Positions 27,928 through 38,245 are shown, counted from the first letter of the stretch. The stretch is DNA of 64,000 bases from Aliidiomarina iranensis (GCF_003987135.1 NZ_PIPJ01000003.1:164614-228613); one strand, 5' to 3'. Notes: a model not told the origin generated them from the letters alone. A program made the numbers and translations.

Positions 27928-28365
27928 ATGCCACAAATTGAACGCAGCGCTTTGGTACATTACAGCTGCCGCCAAATGTACGAGCTGGTAAATGATGTTG
28001 CTGCATACCCGGAATTTGTGCCCGGTTGTGTGGGTGCAAAGATCATTGAAGAGAACGAAAACAATATGGTTGCCGAGCTTTCGATTAGTAAAGCCGGTAT
28101 CAGCCAGGCGTTTACGACCCGAAATACGCTGGTAAACGAAGAGTTTATTCGTATGGAGTTGGTAAAAGGCCCGTTTCGAGACCTGCACGGTGGTTGGCAA
28201 TTTAAACCTCTCGGTGATGATGCGTGCAAGGTTACCCTGAAACTGGATTTTGAGTTTTCCAATAAGCTTTTACACTTTGCTTTCGCGAAAATCTTTAACG
28301 AAGTAACCAGTAGAATGGTTGATGCCTTTGCCACTCGAGCCCGCCAGGTTTATGGCAATGAGTGA
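27928..28365 (+). CDS. ratA: RatA / coenzyme Q-binding START-domain protein
   Basis: A 145-residue START/SRPBCC-fold protein. The sequence MPQIERSALVHYSCRQMYEL and FEFSNKLLHFAFAKIFNEVT are typical of RatA/YfjG and mitochondrial COQ10. In E. coli it was described as a toxin blocking 70S formation; the COQ10 family binds ubiquinone, and the second role may be the general one. The ATG at 27928 was preferred to 27859 because similarity begins there. It is followed by rnfH with overlap, as in many gammaproteobacteria. Confidence 0.9.
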   Translation: MPQIERSALVHYSCRQMYELVNDVAAYPEFVPGCVGAKIIEENENNMVAELSISKAGISQAFTTRNTLVNEEFIRMELVKGPFRDLHGGWQFKPLGDDACKVTLKLDFEFSNKLLHFAFAKIFNEVTSRMVDAFATRARQVYGNE

Positions 28366-28732
28366 AACACTTATTAGTATCGAAGTGGCATTTGCTACTC
28401 CGGAAAAGCAAAAGATTATTGCTTTGTCGGTTGCTCGCGGCTGCACAGTGGCTCAAGCCATTGAGCAATCTGGAATAAACCGTTTTTTCCCCGAAATCGA
28501 TTTAAGCCAACATGCGGTGGGCATTTGGAGCAAAACTTGTAAGCTCAGTGATACACCACGAATGGGTGATCGTATCGAGATATATCGTCCGCTCATTGCA
28601 GATCCGAAAGAAATTCGTCGGCGGCGAGCGGAAAAAGCGCAAGAAGATGGCCGCGCCGACAAAGTTACGGGCGGTCGACCAAAGCAAAATCGTGGTAAAA
28701 GCACAGACCAGCAAGCGGAGCAAAATTCATGA
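28358..28732 (+). CDS. rnfH: RnfH-family ubiquitin-like protein
   Basis: A 124-residue member of UPF0125 (RnfH), a beta-grasp protein of unclear function. ISIEVAFATPEKQKIIALSV and GDRIEIYRPLIADPKEIRRR are characteristic. The C-terminal ~30 residues are charged and probably disordered. The ATG at 28358 overlaps the ratA stop; an alternative ATG lies at 28352. Its end overlaps sixA (ATGA). Confidence 0.9.
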   Translation: MSETLISIEVAFATPEKQKIIALSVARGCTVAQAIEQSGINRFFPEIDLSQHAVGIWSKTCKLSDTPRMGDRIEIYRPLIADPKEIRRRRAEKAQEDGRADKVTGGRPKQNRGKSTDQQAEQNS

Positions 28733-29217
28733 AGGTGTTTGTTATGCGGCATGGCGAAGCAAAAGCACCTGCCATGCAGTTGGGTAGAGTTGAACCTGAT
28801 TCAGCGCGCGAACTTACCGAGCAAGGCCACCTAGAAGCTATTCAAGCAGCCGAGTGGTTAGCTCAGCAAGCCAGTAAAATTGACTTGGTGATTGTTAGCC
28901 CTTACGTGCGTGCCCAGCAAACCTACGCTGAAGTGGCAAAGTTGGTTTCTGCTGAAGTAGTTGAAGTATCCGCTGAGATAACGCCTGAAAGTGACCCGGA
29001 AATGTTTGCCAGCGCTTTGTTGGCTCGTCTGCAAATTGAGCCTGCGGAAACGGTGCTATTAGTATCTCACATGCCCTTCGTGTGCTATCTCACCAGCTAT
29101 TTAGATCAACGTGTACAACCGCCATTGTTTCCAACTGCGGGCATCGCTGTGATTGATGTAGAGCCTTTAGCGATGGAGGGCGTTTTGCAAGGGGTGCGCG
29201 CTCCTGAGCAAAACTAA
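28729..29217 (+). CDS. sixA: Phosphohistidine phosphatase SixA
   Basis: A histidine-phosphatase-family enzyme acting on phosphohistidine (in E. coli, the nitrogen phosphotransfer system protein NPr). The 162-residue protein begins MKVFVMRHGEAKA with the catalytic RHG motif and has the second histidine in VLLVSHMPFVCYL. It overlaps rnfH by four bases. At the 3' end it overlaps the convergent smrB gene by 51 bases. Confidence 0.92.
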   Translation: MKVFVMRHGEAKAPAMQLGRVEPDSARELTEQGHLEAIQAAEWLAQQASKIDLVIVSPYVRAQQTYAEVAKLVSAEVVEVSAEITPESDPEMFASALLARLQIEPAETVLLVSHMPFVCYLTSYLDQRVQPPLFPTAGIAVIDVEPLAMEGVLQGVRAPEQN

Positions 29218-29736
29218 AAGCGCGCCGTGTCCGCCCCATTCTAGGGGAGCTTGATGAAAAGCACGAACATCGGGGTGCTGTGCCAACCACAATGGCACTT
29301 GCTGACGCAGTACGCCGTGGCCGATACCATGAATCACACACAAACAGGTTAACGAATCGCGAACACATTGCTTAATAGCTGCGGCGAGATCGCGTTTTGC
29401 TTGAATTTTAGTATACCCATGTAAATCGAGGGTCATTTCTGGCGAGAAATCGCCACGGCGCAATTGTTTTGCCAGATACGGCTCATCGCCGCTAGCTACC
29501 CAACTCATGGTGCCCTCGGGAAGTAACGGCTCATAATGATCAGAAAATGGGTCGCTGGCATTATCGCGCTGCGTTTCCAAGGCAAGATTTTTCATCTTCA
29601 CTTTTTTTCGGCTCACAGGCACTACGGGTAACTCCGCTCTATCTTGAGTTATTGGTGTGATACCCTCAACTTCAGCGCGAAACAGCTCACGGTCCTGTTC
29701 AGAAACAAGTGTTTTTTTCGGTTTTTTCGTTTCCAT
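29167..29736 (-). CDS. smrB: Smr-domain endonuclease SmrB
   Basis: A ribosome-collision sensor nuclease that cleaves mRNA between collided ribosomes. The 189-residue protein has an N-terminal helix with charged linker and a C-terminal Smr domain with MTLDLHGYTKIQAKRDL and VIHGIGHGVLRQQVPLWL, the DLHG and HGxGxG motifs. Length matches E. coli SmrB (183). It is divergent from prmB, the common gammaproteobacterial arrangement. Its stop lies inside sixA. Confidence 0.95.
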   Translation of the reverse strand: METKKPKKTLVSEQDRELFRAEVEGITPITQDRAELPVVPVSRKKVKMKNLALETQRDNASDPFSDHYEPLLPEGTMSWVASGDEPYLAKQLRRGDFSPEMTLDLHGYTKIQAKRDLAAAIKQCVRDSLTCLCVIHGIGHGVLRQQVPLWLAQHPDVRAFHQAPLEWGGHGALLVLLRSAHPLQNALHR

Positions 29737-29771
29737 TCGTGGGAATTACTCATTTACCTTGAATTCGTGGG

Positions 29772-29777
29772 TATAAT
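29772..29777 (+). promoter_or_regulatory. Candidate -10 box upstream of prmB
   Basis: TATAAT lies 55 bases before the chosen prmB start in the short divergent smrB/prmB gap. No good -35 was found. The word attcgtggg occurs twice around it (near 29736 and 29763), perhaps a binding site. Confidence 0.45.
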
Positions 29778-29832
29778 AGGCGGCATTGACCCTGAATTAC
29801 AACCAAATCGCATGGCAAAGGGAGAAAGCACA

Positions 29833-30759
29833 GTGACACATGAATACACCGAGCTCACCGATGATCTGATCAGTATTGCCGATTGGCAACGTTACATTAC
29901 TACCGCATTGAACAGCGCTGATGTTTATTACGGGCACGGAGCAGCCGACGGATGGGAAGAAGGGCTACTAATGTTATCAGCCGTTACTTCACTGAGCTTT
30001 CAAGAATTAAATGAATGCAGAAACTGTCGCTTAACCAGAGATGAAAAACTGCAACTAAGCGCGCTGATAAAGCGCCGAGTGCGGGATAAAATTCCAGCAG
30101 CGTATTTAGTACACAAAGCTTGGTTTGCGGATTTACCATTCTACGTTGATGAGCGAGTTCTCGTTCCTCGTTCACCCATAGCTGAGCTTATTCAACAACA
30201 GTTTGCCCCTTGGCTCAGCGCTGAACCAACGAGAATTCTTGATCTATGCACAGGATCAGGCTGTATAGCTATTGCCTGCGCTTATGCATTTGCCGAGGCT
30301 GAAGTAGACGCTGTAGATATTAGCGTGGATGCTTTAGTGGTAGCGAAGATGAATATTGAAGAGCATGGTTTGAGTGACCGGGTGAGTGCGATTGAATCGG
30401 ATGGCCTAGATGCTTTAACCGGCAAAGAGTACGATTTAATCGTAACGAACCCTCCTTATGTTGATGCAGAGGATATGTCGGATTTACCGGATGAGTACCA
30501 TCATGAACCGGAGCTCGGTTTAGCCGCGGGCCATGATGGATTGGATCTGGTTCGGCGGATTTTACGAGATGCTCCAAAACATCTTACTACTGAGGGGATC
30601 TTGGTGTGTGAGGTGGGAAATAGTCTGGTGCACATGATGGAAGAGTGGCCAGAAGTTCCTTTTATTTGGTTAGATTTCGAAAACGGTGGCACCGGTGTGT
30701 TTGTCATCAGCAGGGAGCAATTGCTGGCGCATGCTGCCGATTTTGCAAACGCAAAGTAA
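29833..30759 (+). CDS. prmB: Ribosomal protein uL3 glutamine methyltransferase
   Basis: Methylates a glutamine of ribosomal protein uL3 (N5 position) with SAM. The 308-residue protein has the SAM motif ILDLCTGSGCIAIACA and the catalytic NPPY in LIVTNPPYVDAEDM; VDERVLVPRSPIAELI is typical of PrmB. A GTG at 29833, preceded by ggagaaag, places 29 residues before the conserved YYGHG segment, matching E. coli PrmB (310 residues). An ATG at 29812 would add seven residues. It precedes aroC, the order also found in E. coli. Confidence 0.95.
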   Translation: MTHEYTELTDDLISIADWQRYITTALNSADVYYGHGAADGWEEGLLMLSAVTSLSFQELNECRNCRLTRDEKLQLSALIKRRVRDKIPAAYLVHKAWFADLPFYVDERVLVPRSPIAELIQQQFAPWLSAEPTRILDLCTGSGCIAIACAYAFAEAEVDAVDISVDALVVAKMNIEEHGLSDRVSAIESDGLDALTGKEYDLIVTNPPYVDAEDMSDLPDEYHHEPELGLAAGHDGLDLVRRILRDAPKHLTTEGILVCEVGNSLVHMMEEWPEVPFIWLDFENGGTGVFVISREQLLAHAADFANAK

Positions 30760-30845
30760 TTAGCCACTACCTCGAAAATCAAGATTACAACGTGGCTCTT
30801 CATTCTGGCTATTCATAAACAACATTAAGAACAAGGTAGATAACC

Positions 30846-31931
30846 ATGAGCGCAAATACCTTTGGTGAATTATTTCGTGTAACAACCTTTGGCGAAAGCC
30901 ATGGTCCAGCGCTTGGAGCGATAATCGATGGTTGTCCGCCGGGTATAGAAATAGATGAGAGTTATATCCAAGCTCAGTTAGATCGCCGTAAACCAGGGAA
31001 TAATCGCTATACGACACCGCGGCGTGAGGCCGATCAGATCAAGATACTCTCAGGTGTATTCGAAGGCAAAACAACAGGCACGCCGATTGGTTTAGTGATT
31101 GAAAATACCGATCAACGAAGTAGAGATTACTCTGATATTAAAGATCTATTTCGCCCTGGGCATGCCGATTACACTTATGCACACAAATACGGCCATCGCG
31201 ATTATCGCGGGGGCGGGCGCTCATCAGCTCGGGAAACGGCAATGCGCGTGGCCGCAGGTGCTATCGCGCAGCAGTTTCTGCAGCAACAGGGTATTCATGT
31301 TCGTGCTGCCATGACCCAAATGGGCGGAGTAACTGCCGAACAAATCGATTGGCAAGAAGTAGCGAACAATCCTTTTTTCTTTCCTGACGCCAACAAAATC
31401 GACGAATTAGATGCACTTATTCGAGAATTAAAAAAAGCGGGCGATTCGATTGGTGCGAAAATACGAGTTGAAGCAACTGGTGTTCCAGCCGGTTTAGGTG
31501 AGCCAGTATTTGATAGGCTCGATGCTGATTTAGCCAAGGCGTTGATGTCGATTAACGCGGTAAAGGCAGTAAGCATTGGCGATGGCTTTGCCGTAGTTGA
31601 GCAACGGGGCTCGGAGCATCGTGATGAAATGACGCCGGAAGGTTTTTGCTCAAACCATGCCGGCGGCGTATTAGGTGGCATTAGCAGCGGCCAAACGGTA
31701 ACCGCAGAAATTGCGCTGAAACCAACCTCTAGCATTAAACTTGCAGGCAAAACTATCGATCAGTTTGGTCAAGCCCAGCCCATTAGCACTCATGGTCGCC
31801 ATGATCCATGTGTTGGAATTCGCGCGGTACCTATCGCGGAAGCTATGATGGCGCTCACCATTATGGACCACTGGTTGCGCCAGCGCGCCCAAAATGGCCA
31901 TGTAACTACAACGGTGCCACACCTGAAATGA
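30846..31931 (+). CDS. aroC: Chorismate synthase
   Basis: Makes chorismate from EPSP with reduced FMN, the last step of the shikimate pathway. The 361-residue protein has the family signatures [38 protein letters not shown] and [20 protein letters not shown]. Start is the ATG at 30846. Its TGA overlaps the next start (ATGA). Confidence 0.98.
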   Translation: MSANTFGELFRVTTFGESHGPALGAIIDGCPPGIEIDESYIQAQLDRRKPGNNRYTTPRREADQIKILSGVFEGKTTGTPIGLVIENTDQRSRDYSDIKDLFRPGHADYTYAHKYGHRDYRGGGRSSARETAMRVAAGAIAQQFLQQQGIHVRAAMTQMGGVTAEQIDWQEVANNPFFFPDANKIDELDALIRELKKAGDSIGAKIRVEATGVPAGLGEPVFDRLDADLAKALMSINAVKAVSIGDGFAVVEQRGSEHRDEMTPEGFCSNHAGGVLGGISSGQTVTAEIALKPTSSIKLAGKTIDQFGQAQPISTHGRHDPCVGIRAVPIAEAMMALTIMDHWLRQRAQNGHVTTTVPHLK

Positions 31932-33115
31932 ATGAGCTTGCATTCCAACGCCAATGTCGACGTTTGAGCTGGTCATATTTTGGCTACTTCGCGGTATTGG
32001 CGCTGTTAGTGCCCTATTTGGGCTTCTATCTAGACGCTCTGGGGTTTAGCTCCCGACAAATCGGTGAGTTAATCGCTATTTCTACTATTTGTCGTGTAAT
32101 TGGCCCACCCATATGGGCTGCTATCGCAGATCGAGTGGGAAAATTAGTGCCGTTAATTCGCTTCGGTGTGTTGAGTTCATTGGTTCTGCTCGTGATATTA
32201 GCCCAAGCGCATGGTTATCTGGCGGTTGCGCTATTGCTCGGCCTCATAAGCTTGTTTTGGTCGGCTATTCTTCCGCAGCTCGAAGTGGTTACCTTGGCCA
32301 GCCTTGGGGCGGAAAATCACCGGTATAGCCGAATTCGTATGGCGGGAAGTTTTGGCTTTATTTTGGTGGCCTTAGTAACCGCAGAAATTCTTGCTTTGGC
32401 CGGCACTGAGAGCTTTCCTCTCCTTGGCGCCGTGCTGCTTTTACCGTTATTGCTGGCAGTGCATAAGCTCGATGAACCGAAACGAGCGTTTCAGGATCCT
32501 GATGCACCAAGCCCAGAGGGGTTTTGGCAGCGTATTAGGCGGCGGCCCTTTGTGATGTTTATTGCCTCAACCATGTTGCTGCAAATGAGCTTTGCGCCTT
32601 TTTACGCGTTTTTTGCGCTCTATCTCACGCAACTCGGTTATGCCCCGATAGCCGTGGGCGCGCTTATTTCCCTAGGGGTAGCTGCCGAGGTAGCGATGTT
32701 TTTCATTGCGGGCCGCTTGGTTGTGCAATTTACGGTTCGCCGTTTATTACTCTTTTGCCTAGCACTTACTAGCTTACGTTGGCTAGCGCTGGCAAATTTT
32801 GCCGATACGTTCTGGTGGTTAATTCCAATTCAATTAGTGCATGCGTTTAGTTTTGCTTTGCACCACAGCGCAGCGATGCGCTTTGTTCATCGCTATTTTC
32901 CATCCGAGCAGCATAGCCGCGGTCAGGCGTTTTATGTGAGTGTTGGCTTCGCTGGCGGTGGTGCACTCGGGGCATGGATAGCGGGATTCCTCTGGCAACA
33001 AGGCGATGGTGCTGAGTTCACCTTTACTTTGGCAGCAATTGCCGCTTTTATCGGCTTTGTGGTTGCGATCTTTATCCGCGAGCAAACCACTCGGGTTGAA
33101 CAAACTGCTGTGTAA
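31928..33115 (+). CDS. Major-facilitator transporter of the HcaT-like group
   Basis: A 395-residue membrane protein with about 12 predicted helices, including [20 protein letters not shown] near the N-terminus and [16 protein letters not shown] at the end. The [20 protein letters not shown] segment and the [14 protein letters not shown] motif fit the MFS_1-like family that includes the E. coli phenylpropionate transporter HcaT. The ATG at 31928 overlaps the aroC stop, so translation may be coupled. The substrate cannot be read from sequence; aromatic acids are one possibility. Confidence 0.85.
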   Translation: MNELAFQRQCRRLSWSYFGYFAVLALLVPYLGFYLDALGFSSRQIGELIAISTICRVIGPPIWAAIADRVGKLVPLIRFGVLSSLVLLVILAQAHGYLAVALLLGLISLFWSAILPQLEVVTLASLGAENHRYSRIRMAGSFGFILVALVTAEILALAGTESFPLLGAVLLLPLLLAVHKLDEPKRAFQDPDAPSPEGFWQRIRRRPFVMFIASTMLLQMSFAPFYAFFALYLTQLGYAPIAVGALISLGVAAEVAMFFIAGRLVVQFTVRRLLLFCLALTSLRWLALANFADTFWWLIPIQLVHAFSFALHHSAAMRFVHRYFPSEQHSRGQAFYVSVGFAGGGALGAWIAGFLWQQGDGAEFTFTLAAIAAFIGFVVAIFIREQTTRVEQTAV

Positions 33116-33219
33116 ACCTACAAGCGGTGAGCTAGCGGCAGTGCGCGATTAGTGGGGTAGTTATTCACCATGGAGTTGGTGATAATGATGGAATAAATAA
33201 AAACAGAAATGAGGGTGCT

Positions 33220-36021
33220 ATGAAACAACTCGCGATTTACTTTGCCGTGTGCGTAATGCTTGCAGGCTTGCTACAGATGCCTGCAGCGAACGCAGATAAT
33301 AGCGAATTACGGCCGTTAGAACTTACCGATATTATGCAGTTCCGAGAAATTGAACAACGGCAAGAGAGTAAAGATCTGGCTACTATCGCTTTCTCGGCAA
33401 ACCCGGATTACGGTGATCGTGAAGGAATTGTGGTACGCACTGCTGATGGCGAAACGTTTAGCGTAGCGCGCGGCCACAACCCGAAGATTAGCACCGACGG
33501 AGCTTTTGTTGTGTTTATGCAAGAGCCGCCATTACTTGAGCGCGAGCAAGCAAGCAGCAAAGAGGAACGGGCCAAGCTGATAAATAATGCGGTGCTCGTA
33601 AACGTTGTTAATGGTGAACAGCAAAGCTTCGGCCATGCTGATTCAGCTGCATTCAGTGGTGATGGTAATTTCTTACTGGTATTACACGAAAAAGAGTTTA
33701 GTAAAGAAAATGGGAGCGAGGAAGGGCAAATATTAACCCTTGTAAACCTTAGCTCCGGCGCGCAAGAGCAGGTTCATAATATTAGTGATTATGCCGTTGC
33801 GGAAGAGGGTAGCCGAATTGTTTGGGTGCAACACACAAAAGAAGATGTGCCCGAAGCGGCAGAGAATGAGGCGGTTGATGGGAGCGAGGAAGCCACAACC
33901 GATGCGAATGTAGAAGCGGCGGTGGTGATGTTCAACACCGGTAATAACCAACGCTTAATTTTAGATCGCGCAAGCAACCTGAATTATAAAAAACTAACCT
34001 TTGCACCGAATGCTGAGTTTTTTGCATTTTTATCCGGTGAAAAGGAATCAAACTTAACCGAAACACCCCAAACGCTCTGGCTTTGGCAGCAAGGGCAAGC
34101 AAGTGCGCGGCCCGCCGATACAGAACGCAAGGGGATGATTCTTTCAGAACACAGCAGTATGCGTTTTAGCGAAGATAGCCAACGGTTATTTATTGGCCAC
34201 CGGCCGATGCCTGAAGAAAAGCAAAAAACCGATTTAACCCCACAATCTGCAGAAGATCTATACAGTATTGAGCGTTTGCTAGGTGATCGCCGCTTGCAGG
34301 TTTGGCACGGTGATGATGGCATGATTCAGCCACAACAACGGCAAAGCTATAGCCGTATGCAGCGCGCTACCGCAGCTGCCGTACTCTATCCAGCCGCCGG
34401 TACTATGGTGGCCTTGAGCAACAACCCATTTGAATCCCTAAGCTTAAATGATCATCCATTCGCAGTGCTCGCATGGGATAGTACGCCGTATCAAAGAGAA
34501 ACAACATGGAATGGTTTTCATCATGATTTATACCGGGTTGATTTAAGCACCGGTGAGCGAACCTTGATTGCTGAAAAACTTCGTTCCAGTGAGCGGGGTA
34601 GCCTATCGCCAAATGGGCGTTTCGTTGTGTTTGTGCAAGGGAATGAGTTAAAGCGTTTCGACAATAATACGGGTGAAAGTGTTGTTGTGGGCAAAAATGC
34701 CAATGTATCTTGGGTTGATGAGGAAAATGATGTACCAAGCGAACCTCGCAGCTACGGTGTAGCAGGTTGGGCTGCTGATAGCAGCGCATTTTGGGTATAC
34801 GACCGTTTCGATATTTGGCAAATTGATAGCAATGGCGTAGCCGAGAATTTAACTAAAGTTGGGCGTGATAATGATCGCCAATTTAGAATCGTTTATAACT
34901 CTGACCATGATGTGATTGATACCACTCATCCGATATTGTTGCGGGCCTACCATGAACGCCTAAAAACCAGTGGTTTTTATCAGTTTGATACAACAAATCA
35001 AGAGCTCTCAACGCTCATTGAGGGTGAGAAAACCTATACTTTCTTAGCGCATAGCGAAGATGAGCAACGGGTTTTATTCACCGAGCAAGATTTTCGCCAG
35101 TTCCCAGATTTAATGTTAGCTACACGTGATTTCTCAGCACCTAGCCAACTTACTAATGTGAATCCACAGCGCAATGAGTTTTTATGGGGTAATGCCGAAC
35201 TAGTGGAATGGGAATCAACACGAGGAGAGCCGCTACAAGGCGTGTTGATTAAGCCAGATAACTACGATGCGAATAAACGCTACCCGGTAATGGTATATTT
35301 TTATGAGAAGTTCTCCCAGCGCCTTTATCAGTGGAACCAAATGAAGGTAAACCATCGGCCGAACTTTCCTTATTTTCTAGGCCAAGATTATGTGGTGTTT
35401 TTGCCTGATGTGCATTTCCGCCAAGGTGCGCCGGGGCCAAGTGCCACAGAATCGCTCGTGCCGGGAATGGAAAAAATCATTGAAATGGGCGTGGCTGACC
35501 CAGAAGCGATTGGTTTGCATGGGCATAGCTGGTCTGGTTATCAAGCTGCGTTCTTAGTAGCGGAAACCGATATTTTCGCTGCGGTTGTATCCGGTGCGCC
35601 CGTATCAAACATGACCAGCGCCTACAGTGGCATTCGCTGGGGTTCTGGGCTTGCACGGCAATTCCAATACGAAACAGGGCAAAGCCGCATTGGCGAGAGT
35701 ATGTTTGATAATCTTGCGCCATACTTGGAAAATTCACCAGTTTTCGTTGCTGACAAGATTAATACGCCCATGTTAATTCAGTTTGGTGATGAAGATGAGG
35801 CTGTTCCGTGGGAGCAGGGAATCGAGTATTATCTTGCATTGCGGCGCTTAGATAAGCCGGTAGTGATGCTGCAATACGAAGGTGAACCGCATCATTTACA
35901 GCGATACGCCAACAAAATCGATTACACCATAAAAATGCATGAGTTTTTCGATTATTATTTGAAAGGCGAAGAAGCGCCAACATGGTGGGTTGAAGGCCTT
36001 GAATATCAACATTATGAATAG
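33220..36021 (+). CDS. Secreted S9-family (prolyl oligopeptidase-like) peptidase
   Basis: A 933-residue exported serine peptidase. A signal peptide ends after ANA near residue 25. A beta-propeller-like region spans ~40-640 and an alpha/beta hydrolase domain ~650-930. The catalytic serine is probably Ser770 in GLHGHSWSGYQAA, with Asp near 858 in FGDEDEAVPW and His near 891 in GEPHHLQRY, giving a complete triad. The protein lacks transmembrane segments after the signal, so it is periplasmic or secreted. It likely degrades peptides in a peptide-feeding lifestyle (inference). A gagggt site precedes the ATG. Confidence 0.9.
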   Translation: MKQLAIYFAVCVMLAGLLQMPAANADNSELRPLELTDIMQFREIEQRQESKDLATIAFSANPDYGDREGIVVRTADGETFSVARGHNPKISTDGAFVVFMQEPPLLEREQASSKEERAKLINNAVLVNVVNGEQQSFGHADSAAFSGDGNFLLVLHEKEFSKENGSEEGQILTLVNLSSGAQEQVHNISDYAVAEEGSRIVWVQHTKEDVPEAAENEAVDGSEEATTDANVEAAVVMFNTGNNQRLILDRASNLNYKKLTFAPNAEFFAFLSGEKESNLTETPQTLWLWQQGQASARPADTERKGMILSEHSSMRFSEDSQRLFIGHRPMPEEKQKTDLTPQSAEDLYSIERLLGDRRLQVWHGDDGMIQPQQRQSYSRMQRATAAAVLYPAAGTMVALSNNPFESLSLNDHPFAVLAWDSTPYQRETTWNGFHHDLYRVDLSTGERTLIAEKLRSSERGSLSPNGRFVVFVQGNELKRFDNNTGESVVVGKNANVSWVDEENDVPSEPRSYGVAGWAADSSAFWVYDRFDIWQIDSNGVAENLTKVGRDNDRQFRIVYNSDHDVIDTTHPILLRAYHERLKTSGFYQFDTTNQELSTLIEGEKTYTFLAHSEDEQRVLFTEQDFRQFPDLMLATRDFSAPSQLTNVNPQRNEFLWGNAELVEWESTRGEPLQGVLIKPDNYDANKRYPVMVYFYEKFSQRLYQWNQMKVNHRPNFPYFLGQDYVVFLPDVHFRQGAPGPSATESLVPGMEKIIEMGVADPEAIGLHGHSWSGYQAAFLVAETDIFAAVVSGAPVSNMTSAYSGIRWGSGLARQFQYETGQSRIGESMFDNLAPYLENSPVFVADKINTPMLIQFGDEDEAVPWEQGIEYYLALRRLDKPVVMLQYEGEPHHLQRYANKIDYTIKMHEFFDYYLKGEEAPTWWVEGLEYQHYE

Positions 36022-36036
36022 GCTTTAGAGTAAACT

Positions 36037-36696
36037 ATGGCAATAGTTCTTGAAGCTCAGGCGGATCAATTGATCCGCCTGTTTAATAATACCTTTCAAG
36101 AAAGTGAGCAAACTATATTGCTCGCGGGCGATCATGAGCCCGTGTATCTTCCGAACTCGAACAAGCATGAGTTTCACCGAATTATATTCGCGCATGGTTA
36201 CACCCGTTCGGCACTGCATGAAATAGCGCATTGGTGCCTTGCTGGCAAGGTGCGCCGACAACTACCAGATTTCGGTTATTGGTATGCGCCCGATGGCCGC
36301 TCGCCAGAACAGCAAGCCCGGTTCGAGCAAGCTGAAGTGCATCCGCAGGCTATTGAATGGTATTTGAGTATGGCGGCCAATGTACCTTTCGAAATTAGCC
36401 TCGATAACCTAAGTGGTGCTGAGCCGCCAAACCGTTTAGCCTTCGCTGAGGCGGTTATCAATAAAGCCTTGGCTCGAGCAAAAGAAGGCTGGCCGCCGAG
36501 GGCGCAACGTTTTGCGGAGGTTTTACAAGGGCAGTGGCGAACACCTAGCGTTACTTACGAGGTATTCGTTGAGCAAGGGGCGAGAATGTTAGCGCAGGAA
36601 AAACAACGGCAACGCAATAGTAGTTACCCAAATGCGCTGAGCAAGTTCACGAACGAGCAGCTAAGCCAAAAAATTGAGGCAATGGGCCATGTATAA
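36037..36696 (+). CDS. epmC: Elongation factor P hydroxylase
   Basis: Hydroxylates the beta-lysyl-lysine of EF-P, the last step of that modification. The 219-residue protein matches EpmC/YfcM, with FAHGYTRSALHEIAHWCLAG (an HExxH-like metal-binding motif), the FGYWYAPDGRS segment and VTYEVFVEQGARML. The EpmA and EpmB genes are not in the window. It lies 15 bases after the S9 peptidase and overlaps the next gene by eight bases. Confidence 0.93.
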   Translation: MAIVLEAQADQLIRLFNNTFQESEQTILLAGDHEPVYLPNSNKHEFHRIIFAHGYTRSALHEIAHWCLAGKVRRQLPDFGYWYAPDGRSPEQQARFEQAEVHPQAIEWYLSMAANVPFEISLDNLSGAEPPNRLAFAEAVINKALARAKEGWPPRAQRFAEVLQGQWRTPSVTYEVFVEQGARMLAQEKQRQRNSSYPNALSKFTNEQLSQKIEAMGHV

Positions 36697-37885
36697 ATAT
36701 AAGTTTGGCTTGGTGATCAATCCCTATGCGGGTATTGGCGGCGCGGTAGCCTTGAAAGGTAGTGATGGCGCGGAAACGCGGCGCGAAGCCCTAGCGCGAG
36801 GTGCAGAACAAAAAGCGGAAAAGCGGGCATTGCAGGCCTTATCGCAGTTACTACCATACCGCAACGAGATAAAGTTCTTCACCGCGGCAAACAGTATGGG
36901 CGCTGATATTTTGGCTGAGCTTGGCTTCGAGTATGAGGTTGTTTACCATTCAAACGTTAGCCAAACCGAGGCCATTGATACGCAACAGTCAGTGATGGCT
37001 ATTGTGCGCCAGAAACTGGACATTTTGGTGTTTGCGGGCGGTGATGGCACCGCGCGTGATGTTGCTTCGGCACTGCAGGAATCCGCGCGCTTCCTCAAGG
37101 CGAAATCAACCAGCTCGGAATTAGCCAACTGGAATCCCGAAGAATTGCCGGTTGTAGGTATTCCTGCCGGCGTTAAGATACATTCTGGTGTTTATGCGAT
37201 TACCCCGGTTGGTGCCGGAAAGGTGCTCGAGCAACTGATTACGGGGGCCTTAACAACATTAAGAGCAGCCGATGTAATGGATATCGATGAGGATGCTTTT
37301 CGTCAAGGCACGGTGCGAGCAAGGCGCTATGCTGAGCTAAAAGTTCCGGGTGAACTGGAGTACATGCAGGCGGTAAAAATCGGCGGTAAAGAAAGTGATG
37401 AGTTGGTTTTAGCTGATATTGCCGCTGATGTTATCGAAGAAATGGACGATAACGCTCTATATATTATGGGATCCGGCTCTACGGTTGATTTCTTGATGGG
37501 TGAGCTTGGCCACAATAATACCCTCTTAGGTGTGGATGTGGTGTATCAAGGAAAAATAGAGCAAGCGGATATTACTGGTGCTGCGTTGGAAGAAAGGGTA
37601 AAGCAAGCGCAAGCGCAGGATATACCCCTGGTATTGGTGATAACGCTCATTGGCGGCCAAGGGCATTTATTCGGCCGCGGCAATCAACAGCTCACGCCGG
37701 CGGTTATTCGCGCGGTTGGTAAAGAGAATATTCGCGTAATAGCCACGAAAGCGAAGCTGCAAGCATTGAATGGCCGACCACTTCGAGTAGATACGGGTGA
37801 TGCAGAGCTTGATGCTCAGTTAAGTGGTTTTATTTCGGTAACCACAGGCTACCATGATAGAACAATGGTAGCTGTGCAAGGTTAG
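36689..37885 (+). CDS. ATP-NAD kinase-like protein
   Basis: A 398-residue protein of the family annotated as ATP-NAD kinase-like. It begins MYKYKFGLVINPYAGIGG and has VFAGGDGTARDVASAL, the GGDGT nucleotide-binding motif shared with NAD and diacylglycerol kinases, plus VGIPAGVKIHSGVYA and LVITLIGGQGHLFGRGNQQL. It is longer than housekeeping NadK (about 290), so the substrate is uncertain. The ATG at 36689 overlaps the end of epmC; a TTG lies 15 bases upstream. Confidence 0.85.
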   Translation: MYKYKFGLVINPYAGIGGAVALKGSDGAETRREALARGAEQKAEKRALQALSQLLPYRNEIKFFTAANSMGADILAELGFEYEVVYHSNVSQTEAIDTQQSVMAIVRQKLDILVFAGGDGTARDVASALQESARFLKAKSTSSELANWNPEELPVVGIPAGVKIHSGVYAITPVGAGKVLEQLITGALTTLRAADVMDIDEDAFRQGTVRARRYAELKVPGELEYMQAVKIGGKESDELVLADIAADVIEEMDDNALYIMGSGSTVDFLMGELGHNNTLLGVDVVYQGKIEQADITGAALEERVKQAQAQDIPLVLVITLIGGQGHLFGRGNQQLTPAVIRAVGKENIRVIATKAKLQALNGRPLRVDTGDAELDAQLSGFISVTTGYHDRTMVAVQG

Positions 37886-37924
37886 CTGTTCGGTTTTATG
37901 AGCGCTGCAGCGCGCTCTAGCCGG

Positions 37925-38245
37925 TTAAAATTGTGAAACAGGCATGTGCACTACGATACCATCAAGCTCGTCACTCATGGTTATTTGGCAGCTCAAACGG
38001 CTGTTTTCCTGTGGATCCCGGGCAACATCAATCATGCTTTCCTCGATATCGCCAGCAGGCTCGAGCTTTTCTACCCATTCAGGGGCTATATATACATGGC
38101 AAGTGGCGCAAGACATAACCCCGCCACATTCGCCGATAATACCATCGAGCATATTGTCCGACGCCGCTTCCATCAAAGTTTGTCCGTTTTCTACATCAAC
38201 TTCGTACTCGCCGCCTTTGGCATCGATAAAAATCGCTTTTGGCAT
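37925..38245 (-). CDS. [2Fe-2S] ferredoxin, adrenodoxin type
   Basis: A 106-residue ferredoxin. Cluster ligands are C40, C46, C49 and C86 in GECGGVMSCATCHVYI and SRLSCQIT, the spacing of vertebrate-type ferredoxins such as putidaredoxin and IscFdx. No partner reductase, P450 or isc genes are adjacent, so the electron acceptor is unknown. The ATG at 38245 follows an aagatgcc context with modest ribosome site. It is divergent from gpt. Confidence 0.92.
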   Translation of the reverse strand: MPKAIFIDAKGGEYEVDVENGQTLMEAASDNMLDGIIGECGGVMSCATCHVYIAPEWVEKLEPAGDIEESMIDVARDPQENSRLSCQITMSDELDGIVVHMPVSQF

